64,000 nt of DNA from Cellulomonas sp. NTE-D12 (GCF_027923705.1 NZ_AP026442.1:3410001-3474000); one strand, 5' to 3'; numbered from the stretch's first letter, positions 1 to 8,747 are shown. The notes: generated by a model not told the origin, from the letters alone. Translations and numbers: made by a program.

Positions 1-1304
1 TCGACCATGCCGGTCCACTCGGCACCGGCGCCGACGGCCGCCGGCATGGCGTCCGAGGCGTCGAACCGGAACGTGGCCTTCGGGTCGGCCAGGTACTTGG
101 CGGACAGCTGGTCGATCGGGTCGGTGTACAGGCTCTGGTCGACCTTCTCGTTCGCGGAGACCCAGCCCGGTGCGACCTTGATCCGGCTCTCAGCCCACTG
201 CGGGCTGCTCAGGTAGTTCTGCACCGCCTGCACGGCCGGGTCGTCGGAGAACGCGGTCACGAACTCGCCGCCACCCTCGACGGGCGTGCTGATCGACGGG
301 TCGACGGCCGGGAGCTTGAAGGCGAACACGTCGCCGTCAGGTCCGACCTTGGTGCCCTTCGGCCACTGCGCCTCGTAGAAGGACGCCTGCTGCAGCATGC
401 CGCACTCGTTCTTCAGGATCGGCAGACCCGCGTTCTGGAACGTGGTGGTCGCGATCGTCTTGACGTCACCGACGCCGCCGTTGACCCACTTGGGGTTCTG
501 CAGCCAGTCGCTGACGACCTTCATCGCGTCCTGGATCTGCGGGTCGGAGAACTTGACCTTGTGGCTGATCCAGTCGTCGTAGACCTGGCCGCCGTACTTG
601 CCGAGGACGACCTCCTCGAGCCAGTCGGTGGCGGGCCACCCGCTCGCGGTGCCGGAGCCGATGCCACCGCACCACGGCTTCGCGGCGCCGGTCATCTTGC
701 CGGCCATCTGGTCGGACAGCGACATCATGTCGGCCCACGTCGTAGGGACGGTGAAGCCGTTGTCCTTGAAGTACTTCGGCGAGTACCAGACCAGGGACTT
801 CATGTTGGCGCTCATCGGCGCCGCGTAGAACTTGCCGTCGACCGAGCCGTAGCCCTTCCAGGCGGCGTTCCAGTTGTCCTCGTTCTTGACGGTCTGGGCC
901 GGCGGGTCCTTCACCGCGCCCGTCGCCACCATCTGCGCGAGCAGACCGGGCTGCGGGATGATCGCCAGGTTCGGGGCGTTGCCGCCGTTGACCTTCACCG
1001 GCAGGTCGGACTCGAAGGTGTTGGAGCCCGTGTACTGGATGGTGATGCCGGTGCACTTGGAGAAGTCGGCCCACGAGGAGTTCAGCGAGTCCGACTCGGG
1101 GCTGAGGATCGACCCGAACATCGTGACGGTCTTGCCGCTGTGCCCCGCGTAGTCCTGGTACTGCGCGCAGTCGCCGGTGAGGGCCGCTGCCGAGGTGCCG
1201 CTCGAGCTCGAGGTGCCCGACGAGCCGCCGCTGGAACACGCGGCGACGGTCGCCAGTGCCGCCACGCCAGCGGCAGCAGCGGCGAATCGTGAGGTTCGCT
1301 TCAT
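1..1304 (-). CDS. Sugar ABC transporter substrate-binding lipoprotein (3' end cut by window edge)
   Basis: Family-1-type extracellular solute-binding protein that would capture a sugar outside the membrane and deliver it to an ABC permease. The ATG at 1304 follows a good ribosome site (GGAAGGAC). The product opens with a lipoprotein signal: basic MKRTSR, an alanine-rich core and a VAAC lipobox with Cys23 as the lipidation site, then a Ser/Gly linker. The mature part has the usual features of the family, such as 'KTVTMFGSILSPESDSLN' near the start, a 'TGITIQYTGS' strand and many surface tryptophans. About 434 codons are visible and the stop lies beyond base 1, so permease genes probably follow outside the window. 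A LacI-type operator sits 48 bases upstream and a lacI-family gene is immediately upstream on the same strand, so local sugar-responsive repression is likely. The substrate cannot be read from sequence. Confidence 0.9.
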   Translation of the reverse strand, partial: MKRTSRFAAAAAGVAALATVAACSSGGSSGTSSSSGTSAAALTGDCAQYQDYAGHSGKTVTMFGSILSPESDSLNSSWADFSKCTGITIQYTGSNTFESDLPVKVNGGNAPNLAIIPQPGLLAQMVATGAVKDPPAQTVKNEDNWNAAWKGYGSVDGKFYAAPMSANMKSLVWYSPKYFKDNGFTVPTTWADMMSLSDQMAGKMTGAAKPWCGGIGSGTASGWPATDWLEEVVLGKYGGQVYDDWISHKVKFSDPQIQDAMKVVSDWLQNPKWVNGGVGDVKTIATTTFQNAGLPILKNECGMLQQASFYEAQWPKGTKVGPDGDVFAFKLPAVDPSISTPVEGGGEFVTAFSDDPAVQAVQNYLSSPQWAESRIKVAPGWVSANEKVDQSLYTDPIDQLSAKYLADPKATFRFDASDAMPAAVGAGAEWTGMV

Positions 1305-1351
1305 GTCTGTCCTTCCCGGTCACAACTTCGTTGATGCGACAGGTGGCTGAT

Positions 1352-1371
1352 GTCTGCAAACGCTTACAGAC
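1352..1371. promoter_or_regulatory. LacI-family operator upstream of the sugar-binding protein
   Basis: Imperfect palindrome GTCTGCAAACGCTTACAGAC centred on CG, with 16 of 20 positions symmetric. It matches the general LacI/cre form TGNAANCGNTTNCA. It lies between a possible minus-strand -35 (TTGACG, 1404-1409) with a weak -10 near 1379-1385 and the start codon at 1304, where a bound repressor would block transcription. Confidence 0.75.
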
Positions 1372-1431
1372 CGGCTTGATCTTGACATTCGCAGCCCGGG
1401 AGCCGTCAAGCACCCCGACGTCACGATTTCG

Positions 1432-2448
1432 TCACGTAGCGAGATGCGCCACCGGAGCGGCGGTCGACGTGCGCACCACCAGCTGGGTCGGGAAGATCAC
1501 CTGCTCGGGCGCCGGGGTGCCGGCGATCATGCCCAGGAGCAGCGTCGCGGCGGCGGTCCCCTGGTCCTCGGCGGACTGCGCCATCGTCGTCAGGCCGACG
1601 AGCTCGCCGAGGTCGTGGCCGTCGATGCCGATCACGGACAGGTCCTCCGGGACGCGTCGACCCAGCTCGCGGGCGGCGAGGATCGCACCCATCGCCATCT
1701 CGTCGGACGCCGCGAAGATCGCCGTCACGTCCGGACGCCGGGCCAGCAGCCGGCACGTCGACTCGCGGCCGCCCTCCACGTCGAAGTAGCCGTTCACCTC
1801 GAGCTCCGGGCTCGGCGCAGCACCGGCGCGCGTCATCGCCTCCTTCCACCCGGAGCGGCGGTCGATCGGCGGCGCCCACGGCGCGTTGTCCTGCGGCGAC
1901 CCGGTGATGTGCCCGATGGTCCGGTGGCCCAGGCGCAGCAGGTGCTCGGTGGCCTCGGTCGCGGTGCGGAGGTCGTCCACCCGCACGGTCACCTGGCCGG
2001 GCGCGCCGGTGCCGATGAAGATCAGCGGATGGCCCAGGCCGACCAGCGCCGCGACCTCGTCGCGGTCCAGCGGCATGCCGACGACGATCACGCCGTCGAC
2101 ACGGCGGCGCAGCACGTCGGGGTCCACCTGACGTCGGCGCAGGTCACGGGAGATCTCGAACGTGTACAGCAGCGCGTCGAAGCCCTGGGCGCGCAGCGCC
2201 CGCTCGGCACCGTCGATCACGTTGGCGAAGAACCAGTGGTTCACCCACGGCGTCAGCAGACCGATGGTGCGGGTCCGTCCCGAGGCGAGGCTGGCGGCCG
2301 ACGGGGAGGCGACGTAGCCGAGCTCGCGGGCCACCTCACGGACCCGTTCCCGGGTTTCGGACGACACGTGCGGGAGGCCTCGCAGCGCGCGGGAGACGGT
2401 CGCCGTCGAGACACCGGCGGACCGCGCCACGTCCTCGATGCGCGCCAC
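1432..2448 (-). CDS. LacI-family transcriptional regulator
   Basis: DNA-binding repressor, about 338 residues. The N-terminal HTH begins almost at once (VARIEDVARSAGVSTATVSR, then the hinge helix 'LPHVSSETRERVREVARELG'). It is followed by a periplasmic-binding-protein-like effector domain containing 'TIGLLTPWVNHWFFANVIDG' and 'DVTAIFAASDEMAMGAI'. The frame stays open far upstream, but family alignment supports the GTG at 2448, which places the HTH at residue 1. It lies directly upstream of, and co-directional with, the sugar-binding protein gene and is its probable regulator. A second, perfect LacI-type palindrome lies 82 bases upstream of this gene, so autoregulation, or control by another LacI protein such as a CebR/CelR homologue, is possible. 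The ligand is unknown. Confidence 0.92.
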   Translation of the reverse strand: MARIEDVARSAGVSTATVSRALRGLPHVSSETRERVREVARELGYVASPSAASLASGRTRTIGLLTPWVNHWFFANVIDGAERALRAQGFDALLYTFEISRDLRRRQVDPDVLRRRVDGVIVVGMPLDRDEVAALVGLGHPLIFIGTGAPGQVTVRVDDLRTATEATEHLLRLGHRTIGHITGSPQDNAPWAPPIDRRSGWKEAMTRAGAAPSPELEVNGYFDVEGGRESTCRLLARRPDVTAIFAASDEMAMGAILAARELGRRVPEDLSVIGIDGHDLGELVGLTTMAQSAEDQGTAAATLLLGMIAGTPAPEQVIFPTQLVVRTSTAAPVAHLAT

Positions 2449-2529
2449 GGGGGCCGATTGTGCACCGCGGACCGGCGGTGGTCCACCGCGGCGAGGGTCG
2501 GCGCGGCGCCGGCCGGCCCCGGCCCGCCG

Positions 2530-2547
2530 TGCGGGAGCGCTCCCGCA
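2530..2547. promoter_or_regulatory. Perfect 18-bp palindrome resembling a CebR/CelR operator
   Basis: TGCGGGAGCGCTCCCGCA is perfectly symmetric. Its core GGGAGCGCTCCC equals the core of the actinobacterial cellobiose/cellulose repressor site TGGGAGCGCTCCCA. It lies upstream of the lacI-family gene. Its sequence class differs from the operator at 1352, so the two sites may answer to different proteins. Confidence 0.65.
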
Positions 2548-2626
2548 AAACCGCAGGCCAGCGTGCCGGAGCGGGACGGTAGACCTGCCGCGCACCGGCC
2601 GTGAGCAGGGCGGATGCCGCCGGCGG

Positions 2627-3436
2627 TCAGTGCAGCAGCGACCGCAGCACCGGCAGCACGCCGTCGTCGTCGATGGTGCCCGTGACCTCGTCGGCCGCGG
2701 CGCGCACCCGCTCGTCGGCGTGGCCCATCGCGATGCCGCGGGCCGCCCACTCGAGCATCTCGGTGTCGTTGGAGCCGTCACCGACCGCCATCGTCGCGAA
2801 CGGCTGCACGCCCAGCTCGCGGCGCACCTGCTCGAGTGCGCTGGCCTTGGAGACGCCGCCCGGCGTCAGGTCGAGCCACGCGCTCCAGCCGACGGCGTAG
2901 GAGACCTCGTGCAGGCCGACGCGCTCGACCAGGGCGTGGAACTCGTCCGGCGTGCTGTCGGGGCTGCGGATCACCACCCGGCTGGCGGGTGCCGCGAGCA
3001 GCCGCTCGAACGGCACGACCTCGGTCTCGCCGCTCAGCTCCCCCGGCGGGAAGTCGGCGCTGACCAGGAACCCGACGCCGAGGTTCTCCACCGCGTACAG
3101 GGCGTCCGGCAGCTCGATCGCCAGGGCGCGCAGGGCCGGTGCCGGGTCGAAGGTGACCACCTGGTGCACCTCGTAGCCGTCGTCCAGGTCCGAGTCGAGG
3201 CGGGCGATGACCGCACCGTTGGAGCACACCAGCCAGCCGTCGGTCAGGCCGAGCGCGGCGGCCGCCTGGGCGGCTCCCTGCAGCGAGCGACCGGTCGCGA
3301 GCACGACGTGGACCCCGGCCGCGACCAGGGCGGACACGGCGCTGCGGACACCGTCGGACACGACGCCGTCGTACGTCATGACGGTGCCGTCGACGTCGAG
3401 GGCGAGCAGGCCGACGCGGCCCGCGGTGCCGGTCAT
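2627..3436 (-). CDS. Cof-type HAD-superfamily phosphatase
   Basis: Haloacid-dehalogenase phosphohydrolase of the Cof/YidA type, 269 residues, cytosolic. Motif I is 'LLALDVDGT' with nucleophile Asp14 and acid/base Asp16. Motif II is seen in 'VVLATGRS' and motif IV in 'GDGSND' at 219-224, whose aspartates hold Mg2+. The large cap between the motifs is typical of sugar-phosphate or flavin-phosphate phosphatases. The ATG at 3436 overlaps the serS stop (3433) in an ATGA arrangement, so it is translationally coupled to serS and shares its promoter. The substrate cannot be assigned. Confidence 0.88.
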   Translation of the reverse strand: MTGTAGRVGLLALDVDGTVMTYDGVVSDGVRSAVSALVAAGVHVVLATGRSLQGAAQAAAALGLTDGWLVCSNGAVIARLDSDLDDGYEVHQVVTFDPAPALRALAIELPDALYAVENLGVGFLVSADFPPGELSGETEVVPFERLLAAPASRVVIRSPDSTPDEFHALVERVGLHEVSYAVGWSAWLDLTPGGVSKASALEQVRRELGVQPFATMAVGDGSNDTEMLEWAARGIAMGHADERVRAAADEVTGTIDDDGVLPVLRSLLH

Positions 3437-4722
3437 GCCGTCGCCGCCGGGTGCAGCACCTCCACGCCGCCCAGGTACGGGCGCAGACCCTCCGGCACAC
3501 GGACCGACCCGTCCTCGAGCTGGTGGTTCTCCAGGATCGCGACGAGCCAGCGGGTGGTGGCCAGGGTGCCGTTCAGCGTGGCGACGGTGCGGACGGAGCC
3601 GTCCGCCGTGCGCTCGCGGATGCCGAGGCGGCGGGCCTGGAACGTGGTGCAGTTCGAGGTGCTGGTCAGCTCGAGGTAGCGCTGCTGGCTGGGCAGCCAC
3701 GCCTCGCAGTCGAACTTGCGGGCGGCCGACGAGCCGAGGTCGCCGGCGGCGGTGTCGATCACGCGGTAGGGCAGCTCGACGAGGCCGAGCATCTCCTTCT
3801 CCCAGCCGAGGATCCGCTGGTGCTCGTCGGCCGCGTCCTCGACCGTCGTGTAGCTGAACGCCTCGACCTTGTGGAACTGGTGCACGCGGATGATGCCGCG
3901 GGTGTCCTTGCCGTACGAGCCCGCCTCGCGGCGGTAGCAGGCGCTCCAGCCGGCGTACCGCTTGGGACCGGCGGACAGGTCGAGGATCTCGCCGGAGTGG
4001 TAGCCGGCCAGGGCGACCTCGCTGGTGCCGACCAGGTACAGGTCGTCGGCCTCGAGGCGGTAGATCTCGTCGGCGTGGGCGCCGAGGAAGCCGGTGCCGG
4101 CCATGATCTCCGGCTTCACCAGGGTGGGCGTGATCACCGGGGTGAAACCGGCGGCGAGCGCGCGGTCGACGGCGGCGTTCAGCAGCGCCAGCTCGAGGCG
4201 GGCGCCGATGCCGGTCAGGTAGTAGAACCGGGCGCCGGACACCTTGGAGCCGCGCTCGGTGTCGATCGCCTGCAGGCCCTCGCCGAGCTCGAGGTGGTCG
4301 CGGACGCGGAAGCCGTCGCCGTACTCGGCGGCGAAGTCGCGCGGCGTGCCCACGTGCTCGAGCACGACGTAGTCGTTCTCGCCACCGGCCGGGACGCCGT
4401 CCGCCACCACGTTGCCGATGCGGCGGGCGAGCAGGTCCGCCTGCTTCTCGGCGGCCTCGGCATCCGACTGGCGCGCCTTCACCTCGTCGGCCAGCTGCCG
4501 CGCGCGGGCCAGCAGGTGCTCCTTGTCGGCGCCGGTCGCCTTCGCCACGTCCTTGCCGAGGGACTTCTGCTCGGCGCGCAGCGTCTCGAACGCGGTCAGC
4601 GCCGAGCGGCGGCGCGCATCGGCGTCCAGGATCTCGTCCACCAGGTGGGGGTCGTCACCACGCGCGACCTGGCTGGCGCGCACCACATCGGGGTCCTCCC
4701 GCAGGAGCCGCAGATCGATCAC
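3433..4722 (-). CDS. serS: Seryl-tRNA synthetase
   Basis: Class II aminoacyl-tRNA synthetase that charges tRNA-Ser, 429 residues, the normal length. The N-terminal coiled-coil arm that grips the tRNA spans about residues 30-100 ('AFETLRAEQKSLGKDVAKAT' and 'QLADEVKARQSDAEAAEKQA'). The serine-binding TSE motif is at 233-235, motif 2 is 'RREAGSYGKDTRG' at 264-276, and motif 3 is in the C-terminal 'TVATLNGTLATTRWLVAILE'. The start codon is GTG (GTG ATC GAT), placed 7 nt downstream of a TAGGCT box, suggesting a leaderless message. A HAD phosphatase gene follows with a 4-nt overlap. The divergent lipid-kinase gene begins about 115 bases away. Confidence 0.98.
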   Translation of the reverse strand: MIDLRLLREDPDVVRASQVARGDDPHLVDEILDADARRRSALTAFETLRAEQKSLGKDVAKATGADKEHLLARARQLADEVKARQSDAEAAEKQADLLARRIGNVVADGVPAGGENDYVVLEHVGTPRDFAAEYGDGFRVRDHLELGEGLQAIDTERGSKVSGARFYYLTGIGARLELALLNAAVDRALAAGFTPVITPTLVKPEIMAGTGFLGAHADEIYRLEADDLYLVGTSEVALAGYHSGEILDLSAGPKRYAGWSACYRREAGSYGKDTRGIIRVHQFHKVEAFSYTTVEDAADEHQRILGWEKEMLGLVELPYRVIDTAAGDLGSSAARKFDCEAWLPSQQRYLELTSTSNCTTFQARRLGIRERTADGSVRTVATLNGTLATTRWLVAILENHQLEDGSVRVPEGLRPYLGGVEVLHPAATA

Positions 4723-4729
4723 GGCTGCC

Positions 4730-4735
4730 AGCCTA
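4730..4735 (-). promoter_or_regulatory. Leaderless-type -10 box of serS
   Basis: TAGGCT on the minus strand ends 7 nt before the serS GTG, placing transcription start at or next to the start codon. Confidence 0.6.
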
Positions 4736-4825
4736 TCGACCGGCCGGCACGGTCACCCGCGGCGTGCCCGGTCCGCGAACGCCGTCCTCACCCGCCCCGG
4801 CCGCGCGACGTCGCAGGTGGATGCG

Positions 4826-4831
4826 TAGATT
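4826..4831 (+). promoter_or_regulatory. Leaderless-type -10 box of the lipid kinase gene
   Basis: TAGATT ends 7 nt before the ATG at 4839. No Shine-Dalgarno sequence is visible in the gap. Confidence 0.55.
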
Positions 4832-4838
4832 GCCGGAC

Positions 4839-6008
4839 ATGACATGGCACGACTGGCTGGGGCTGACCGCTGCTGTGCTCGCGCTCGTGGCCATCGTGCT
4901 GGCGGTGTGGGTGGCGCGCCGGCAGGCGAGCGGGCGGCTGGGCCACGGCGCCGCGAGCGCCGCACCGGCGACGGCCGCCGGCGAGGTGCTGACGGGCCCG
5001 GACGACGAGGAGCGGCCGCTGGTCGCCTTCGTCGCCAACCCCTCCAAGCCGGACGTCGCTGCCCTGCGGACGCAAGTGGTGAAGGCTTGCTCGGAGCGGT
5101 ACCTGCCCGAGCCGCTGTGGCTGGAGACCACCGTGGAGGACCCCGGGGTCGGGCAGGCGCGCGAGGCGGTGGAGCGCGGCGCGAAGCTCGTCGTGGCGGT
5201 CGGTGGTGACGGGACCGTGCGGGCGGTCGCCGAGGCGCTGGTGCACACCGACGTGCCGATGGCGCTGCTCCCCCTGGGCACGGGAAACCTGCTGGCGCGC
5301 AACCTCGACATCCCCGTGGGCGACCCGCCGGCTGCGATCGCGGCGGCGCTCGACGGCAAGGACCGGACCATCGACGTCGGCTGGATCGCCGTGCAGCGCT
5401 GGGCGGCCGCCGACGCCGAGGACCCGGACGAGGAGGTGACCGGGCCCGCCGCCGACCCCGACCCGGACCGCGAGCACATCTTCCTGGTGATCGGCGGGGT
5501 CGGGTTCGACGCCGCGATGGTGGCCAGCACCGACGACGCGCTCAAGGCGAAGGTCGGCTGGATCGCCTACTTCGTCGCCGGTGTGCAGCACCTGCACGGT
5601 CGGCGCAGCCGCGTCCGGGTGCGCCTCGACGGCCGGGCCTGGCAGGACCTGCGGCTGCGCAGCCTGCTGGTGGGCAACTGCGGCAAGCTGCCCGGCGGTC
5701 TGCAGCTGCTGCCCGATGCGATCCTCGACGACGGCTGGCTGGACATCGCGGCGATCGACACCCGCGGCGGGGTGGCCGGCTGGGCGCAGCTGCTCGGCGA
5801 GGTGGTGCTGCAGGGGTTCGGGGTGCGGAACCCGCTGCCGGCGCGGATCGGGCGGATCGACCACACCCGGGCACGGTCGGTGGAGATGCAGCTGTCCGGC
5901 GGGGAGCACGTGCAGCTGGACGGGGACGTGCTCGGCCGGGTGGCGCAGCTCGCGGCGCGGGTGGACCCGGGCGCGCTCGTCGTGCGGGTGCCGGCACCCG
6001 CGAGCTGA
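4839..6008 (+). CDS. Diacylglycerol kinase-family lipid kinase with N-terminal membrane anchor
   Basis: Member of the DagK/YegS/LCB5 catalytic family, which transfers the ATP gamma-phosphate to a lipid hydroxyl. 389 residues. A membrane segment (LGLTAAVLALVAIVLAVWV) occupies about residues 7-25, then a short acidic linker leads to the catalytic fold. The glycine-rich ATP loop 'VGGDGTVRAVAEAL' includes GGDGT at 122-126, and 'PLGTGN' is at 145-150. Both are signatures of the family. The C-terminal beta-sandwich continues to the stop. An acidic insertion near residues 190-215 (AEDPDEEVTGPAADPDPDRE) is unusual. The ATG at 4839 fits the TAGATT box; an upstream in-frame extension to 4764 is open but has no coding-like features. 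The true substrate, diacylglycerol or a polyprenol-linked lipid, is not known. Confidence 0.88.
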   Translation: MTWHDWLGLTAAVLALVAIVLAVWVARRQASGRLGHGAASAAPATAAGEVLTGPDDEERPLVAFVANPSKPDVAALRTQVVKACSERYLPEPLWLETTVEDPGVGQAREAVERGAKLVVAVGGDGTVRAVAEALVHTDVPMALLPLGTGNLLARNLDIPVGDPPAAIAAALDGKDRTIDVGWIAVQRWAAADAEDPDEEVTGPAADPDPDREHIFLVIGGVGFDAAMVASTDDALKAKVGWIAYFVAGVQHLHGRRSRVRVRLDGRAWQDLRLRSLLVGNCGKLPGGLQLLPDAILDDGWLDIAAIDTRGGVAGWAQLLGEVVLQGFGVRNPLPARIGRIDHTRARSVEMQLSGGEHVQLDGDVLGRVAQLAARVDPGALVVRVPAPAS

Positions 6009-6013
6009 TCCCG

Positions 6014-6031
6014 CGCCTGTCGAGGCAGGCG
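6014..6031. terminator. Short hairpin between convergent genes
   Basis: CGCCTG tcgagg CAGGCG forms a 6-bp stem between the ends of the lipid kinase and the AraC gene. There is no T-run, so terminator function is tentative. Confidence 0.3.
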
Positions 6032-6042
6032 GGCGGCCGTCG

Positions 6043-6897
6043 TCAGGACGCCGGCTGGCGGTCGGCGACGACGTCACGCCACTGCGCCAGCCAGCGGCCA
6101 GGCGGCAGCCCGGTGGCGGTACGGAAGAACACCGAGAAGCTCGTCGCATCCGGGAAGCCCAGCTCGCGCGCGCAGCGGGCCGCGGTGAAGCCGTCGTGCG
6201 CGAGCAGGCGCTTGGCCTCGAGGACGACCCGCTCGGTCAGGTAGGCCTTGGCGGTGCTGCCCGTGGCGCGCTGGACGGCGCGCGAGAGCGTCCGTGGCGC
6301 GTACCCGAGCACGGATGCGTAGTGGCCGGCGTCCCGGTGCGTGCGGTAGCCCGCCTCGACGGTGTCCCGGAACAGCGCGAACAGCGAGCCGTCGGGCTCG
6401 GGGTCCCGGCCGGGCGGGTCCAGCCGCAGGAGGAGGGCCGACAGGAGGAGGCCGGTGAGCTCCGCCGGTCCGGCAGCGGCCTCGAGCTCGAGGTGGTCGA
6501 GCGCCGCGGCCAGCAGGGGCCAGTCCGGTCCGACCGTCCACGTCGACGCCTGGTCCGGCGCTGCCGTGAGCTGGCGGGCGGCCGCGGTGACGGGTGCGCT
6601 CGGGACGAACAGCACCAGCCGGCCGGACAGCGCCTCGATGTCGTCCCACCGGTGCACGGCGCCCGGTGGGATCCAGACGGCTGAACGGGGACCGAGCCCG
6701 TGCCGGCGGAAGTCGACGGTCACCGCGCCCTGGCCGTCGTCGACGACGGCGACGACGTGGAAGTCGGCCCGCTGGGTGCCTCCGGTGCTGAGCTCGCGGA
6801 GCCGGTCGAAGGTGAGCAGCTCGACGGGGCGCGGGACCCCGCCGAGCGGCTGGTACGTCATCTGCTGCACGGCCGGCACGTGTCCAGTTTCCGCCAT
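6043..6897 (-). CDS. AraC-family transcriptional regulator
   Basis: Predicted DNA-binding regulator of 284 residues with an N-terminal cupin-like sensing half (GLGPRSAVWIPPGAVHRWDD) and a C-terminal double-HTH domain. That domain contains 'HYASVLGYAPRTLSRAVQRA', 'LTERVVLEAKRLLAHDGFTA' and 'ELGFPDATSFSVFFRTATG', the standard second AraC helix-turn-helix. The ATG at 6897 gives a domain-complete protein; ATG at 6861 (MTYQPLGG) is an alternative. It is transcribed away from an alpha/beta hydrolase gene with about 54 bases between the starts, so it probably controls that gene. The effector is unknown. Confidence 0.88.
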   Translation of the reverse strand: MAETGHVPAVQQMTYQPLGGVPRPVELLTFDRLRELSTGGTQRADFHVVAVVDDGQGAVTVDFRRHGLGPRSAVWIPPGAVHRWDDIEALSGRLVLFVPSAPVTAAARQLTAAPDQASTWTVGPDWPLLAAALDHLELEAAAGPAELTGLLLSALLLRLDPPGRDPEPDGSLFALFRDTVEAGYRTHRDAGHYASVLGYAPRTLSRAVQRATGSTAKAYLTERVVLEAKRLLAHDGFTAARCARELGFPDATSFSVFFRTATGLPPGRWLAQWRDVVADRQPAS

Positions 6898-6951
6898 CAC
6901 GCGACTGGTTCGGCCGATGCTCGTCGGGCCTGCTGCCGGTGGGATAGAGCC

Positions 6952-7776
6952 ATGAGCAGCAACGAGATCCTCGCCACGACCACCCGACCCTCGACCGATG
7001 CAACCTCCGCCGGCAGTAGCGCCCTGCCCACTTACGACCATCGTGCCGGTACCGGCCCGACCCTCGTCCTGCTGCACTACTGGGGCGGTTCGGCACGGAC
7101 GTGGGACGGCGTCGTCGACCGGCTGCCGGGGCGCGACGTGCTGGCTGTCGACCTGCGCGGCTGGGGCCGCTCGCAGCACCTGCCGGGGCCGTACTCGCTG
7201 CACCAGCTCGCCGCAGACGTGCTCGGCGTGCTCGCCGAGGCGGGCGTGCGGGACCACGTGCTCGTCGGGCACTCGATGGGCGGCAAGGTGGCCCAGCTGG
7301 TCGCCGCCGGCCGTCCGGCCGGGCTGCGGGGGCTGGTGCTGGTGGCCCCAGGGCCGGCCAGGCCTGGCGCCGTCGTCACGCCCGAGTACCAGGCGCAGCT
7401 GGCGCACGCCTACGACACCGACGAGTCCGTCGCCGGGGCGCTCGACCACGTGCTGACCGGCACTCCCCTGCCGGACGGGCTGAAGATGCAGGTGCTGGCC
7501 GACTCGCGGGCCAGCGGCCCGGAGGCACGCGATGAATGGCCGCTGCGCGGCATCGCCGAGGACATCAGCGGGCTGACGCCGGCGATCGACGTGCCCACTC
7601 TGGTGGTCGGCGGGGAGCTCGACCAGGTGGAACCGGTCGAGGTGCTGCGGGACAACCTGCTGCCGCACGTGCCGGGGGCGCGGCTCGTGGTGCTGCCGTC
7701 CGGGCACCTGATCCCGTTGGAGGCACCCGCCGAGCTGGCGCGGGTGATCGGCGGGTTCGTGCCGCTGCTGCCGTAA
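6952..7776 (+). CDS. Alpha/beta hydrolase
   Basis: Serine hydrolase of 274 residues. The oxyanion region 'LVLLHYWGGSARTWDGVVDR' is followed by 'VLAVDLRGWGRS' and the nucleophile elbow 'VGHSMGGKVAQLV' with Ser108. A late acid lies near 'VVGGELDQVEP' and the catalytic His is in 'LPSGHLIPLEAP'. The first 25 residues are Thr/Ser-rich and not part of the fold. The family includes esterases, haloperoxidase-like enzymes and lactonases, and the substrate cannot be named. It is divergent from an AraC-type regulator, which suggests inducible expression. The ATG at 6952 is preceded by GGGATAGAGCC rather than a strong ribosome site. Confidence 0.87.
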   Translation: MSSNEILATTTRPSTDATSAGSSALPTYDHRAGTGPTLVLLHYWGGSARTWDGVVDRLPGRDVLAVDLRGWGRSQHLPGPYSLHQLAADVLGVLAEAGVRDHVLVGHSMGGKVAQLVAAGRPAGLRGLVLVAPGPARPGAVVTPEYQAQLAHAYDTDESVAGALDHVLTGTPLPDGLKMQVLADSRASGPEARDEWPLRGIAEDISGLTPAIDVPTLVVGGELDQVEPVEVLRDNLLPHVPGARLVVLPSGHLIPLEAPAELARVIGGFVPLLP

Positions 7777-7787
7777 CCCGCGGTGCG

Positions 7788-8747
7788 TCAGGTGGCCTGG
7801 CCGGCGCGGAGGGCGCGGAGCCAGGTGCGGGCGTCGACGAACTCGGCGTCCGACGTGCCCGCGTGCACGGTCGGCGGGAGCGCGTCGGCGCGGGGGTAGG
7901 AACCGAGGAAGCGGACGTACGGGCAGCGCCGGCGCAGGCCCATGATCGCCTCGCCGACGCGCTCGTCGAGGATGTGACCCTCGGCGTCGATCGAGAACGA
8001 GTACCGGCCGAGAGCATCACCGATGGGGCGCGACTCGATGCGGGACAGGTTCACGCCCCGCACGGCGAACTGCTCGAGCATGGCCAGCAGGGCGCCCGCC
8101 TCGTTGTCCGGCAGGTGCACCACCAGGCTCGTCTTGTCGGCACCGGTCGGTGCGGGGACCTCGCCCGGGTGGCCGACGACCACGAACCGGGTGACCAGCG
8201 CGTCGTTGTCGGCGACCTGGTCGGCGAGGGCAGCCAGGCCGTAGGTCGCCACAGCGGCCGGCGGGACGAGCGCGGCGTCGAAGGCGAGCGGCGGGAGCGA
8301 CGGGTCGGTCAGGCGCTCGGCGATCAGGGCCGCGGGCGCGGTGTTCGAGGTGGCCGGCACGTGCACCGCGTGCGGCAGGTGCTCGGCCAGCCAGCGCCGG
8401 CACTGCACCCAGGCGTGCGGGTGGGCGCTGATGCGGTGCACGTCGGCCAGCTGCCGGCCGGGTGCGGCCGCCAGCGTGAACTGCACCGGGACGAGGATCT
8501 CCCGGAGCACGACCAGGGGTTCGCCGGTGGCGAGCGCGTCGAGCGTGGCGGTGACGCCGCCCTCGACGGTGCTCTCGATGGCGACCACGGCGAAGTCGGC
8601 AGCACCCGCCCGGACGGCGCCGATCGCCGAGCCGACGTCCGTCTGCGGCAGCAGCACGGCCTCGTCGGGCCGCACCACCTGCAGCAGCGCCTCCTCGGTG
8701 AACGTGCCGGCCGGTCCGAGGTAGGCGTACCGGGGGCGGTCGCTCAT
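7788..8747 (-). CDS. pheA: Prephenate dehydratase
   Basis: Converts prephenate to phenylpyruvate, the committed step to phenylalanine. 319 residues, monofunctional form without a chorismate mutase domain. The catalytic prephenate dehydratase domain begins 'YAYLGPAGTFTEEALL' and includes 'FAVVAIESTVEGGV' and the essential TRF motif in 'DALVTRFVVVG'. The C-terminal ACT domain carries the Phe-binding ESR motif (VNLSRIESRPIG) and 'YSFSIDAEGH', so feedback inhibition by phenylalanine is expected. The ATG at 8747 is 6 nt from a strong AGGAGG. The open frame runs on for another 1.5 kb upstream, but that part is antisense to the neighbouring membrane protein gene and is not coding. Confidence 0.95.
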   Translation of the reverse strand: MSDRPRYAYLGPAGTFTEEALLQVVRPDEAVLLPQTDVGSAIGAVRAGAADFAVVAIESTVEGGVTATLDALATGEPLVVLREILVPVQFTLAAAPGRQLADVHRISAHPHAWVQCRRWLAEHLPHAVHVPATSNTAPAALIAERLTDPSLPPLAFDAALVPPAAVATYGLAALADQVADNDALVTRFVVVGHPGEVPAPTGADKTSLVVHLPDNEAGALLAMLEQFAVRGVNLSRIESRPIGDALGRYSFSIDAEGHILDERVGEAIMGLRRRCPYVRFLGSYPRADALPPTVHAGTSDAEFVDARTWLRALRAGQAT

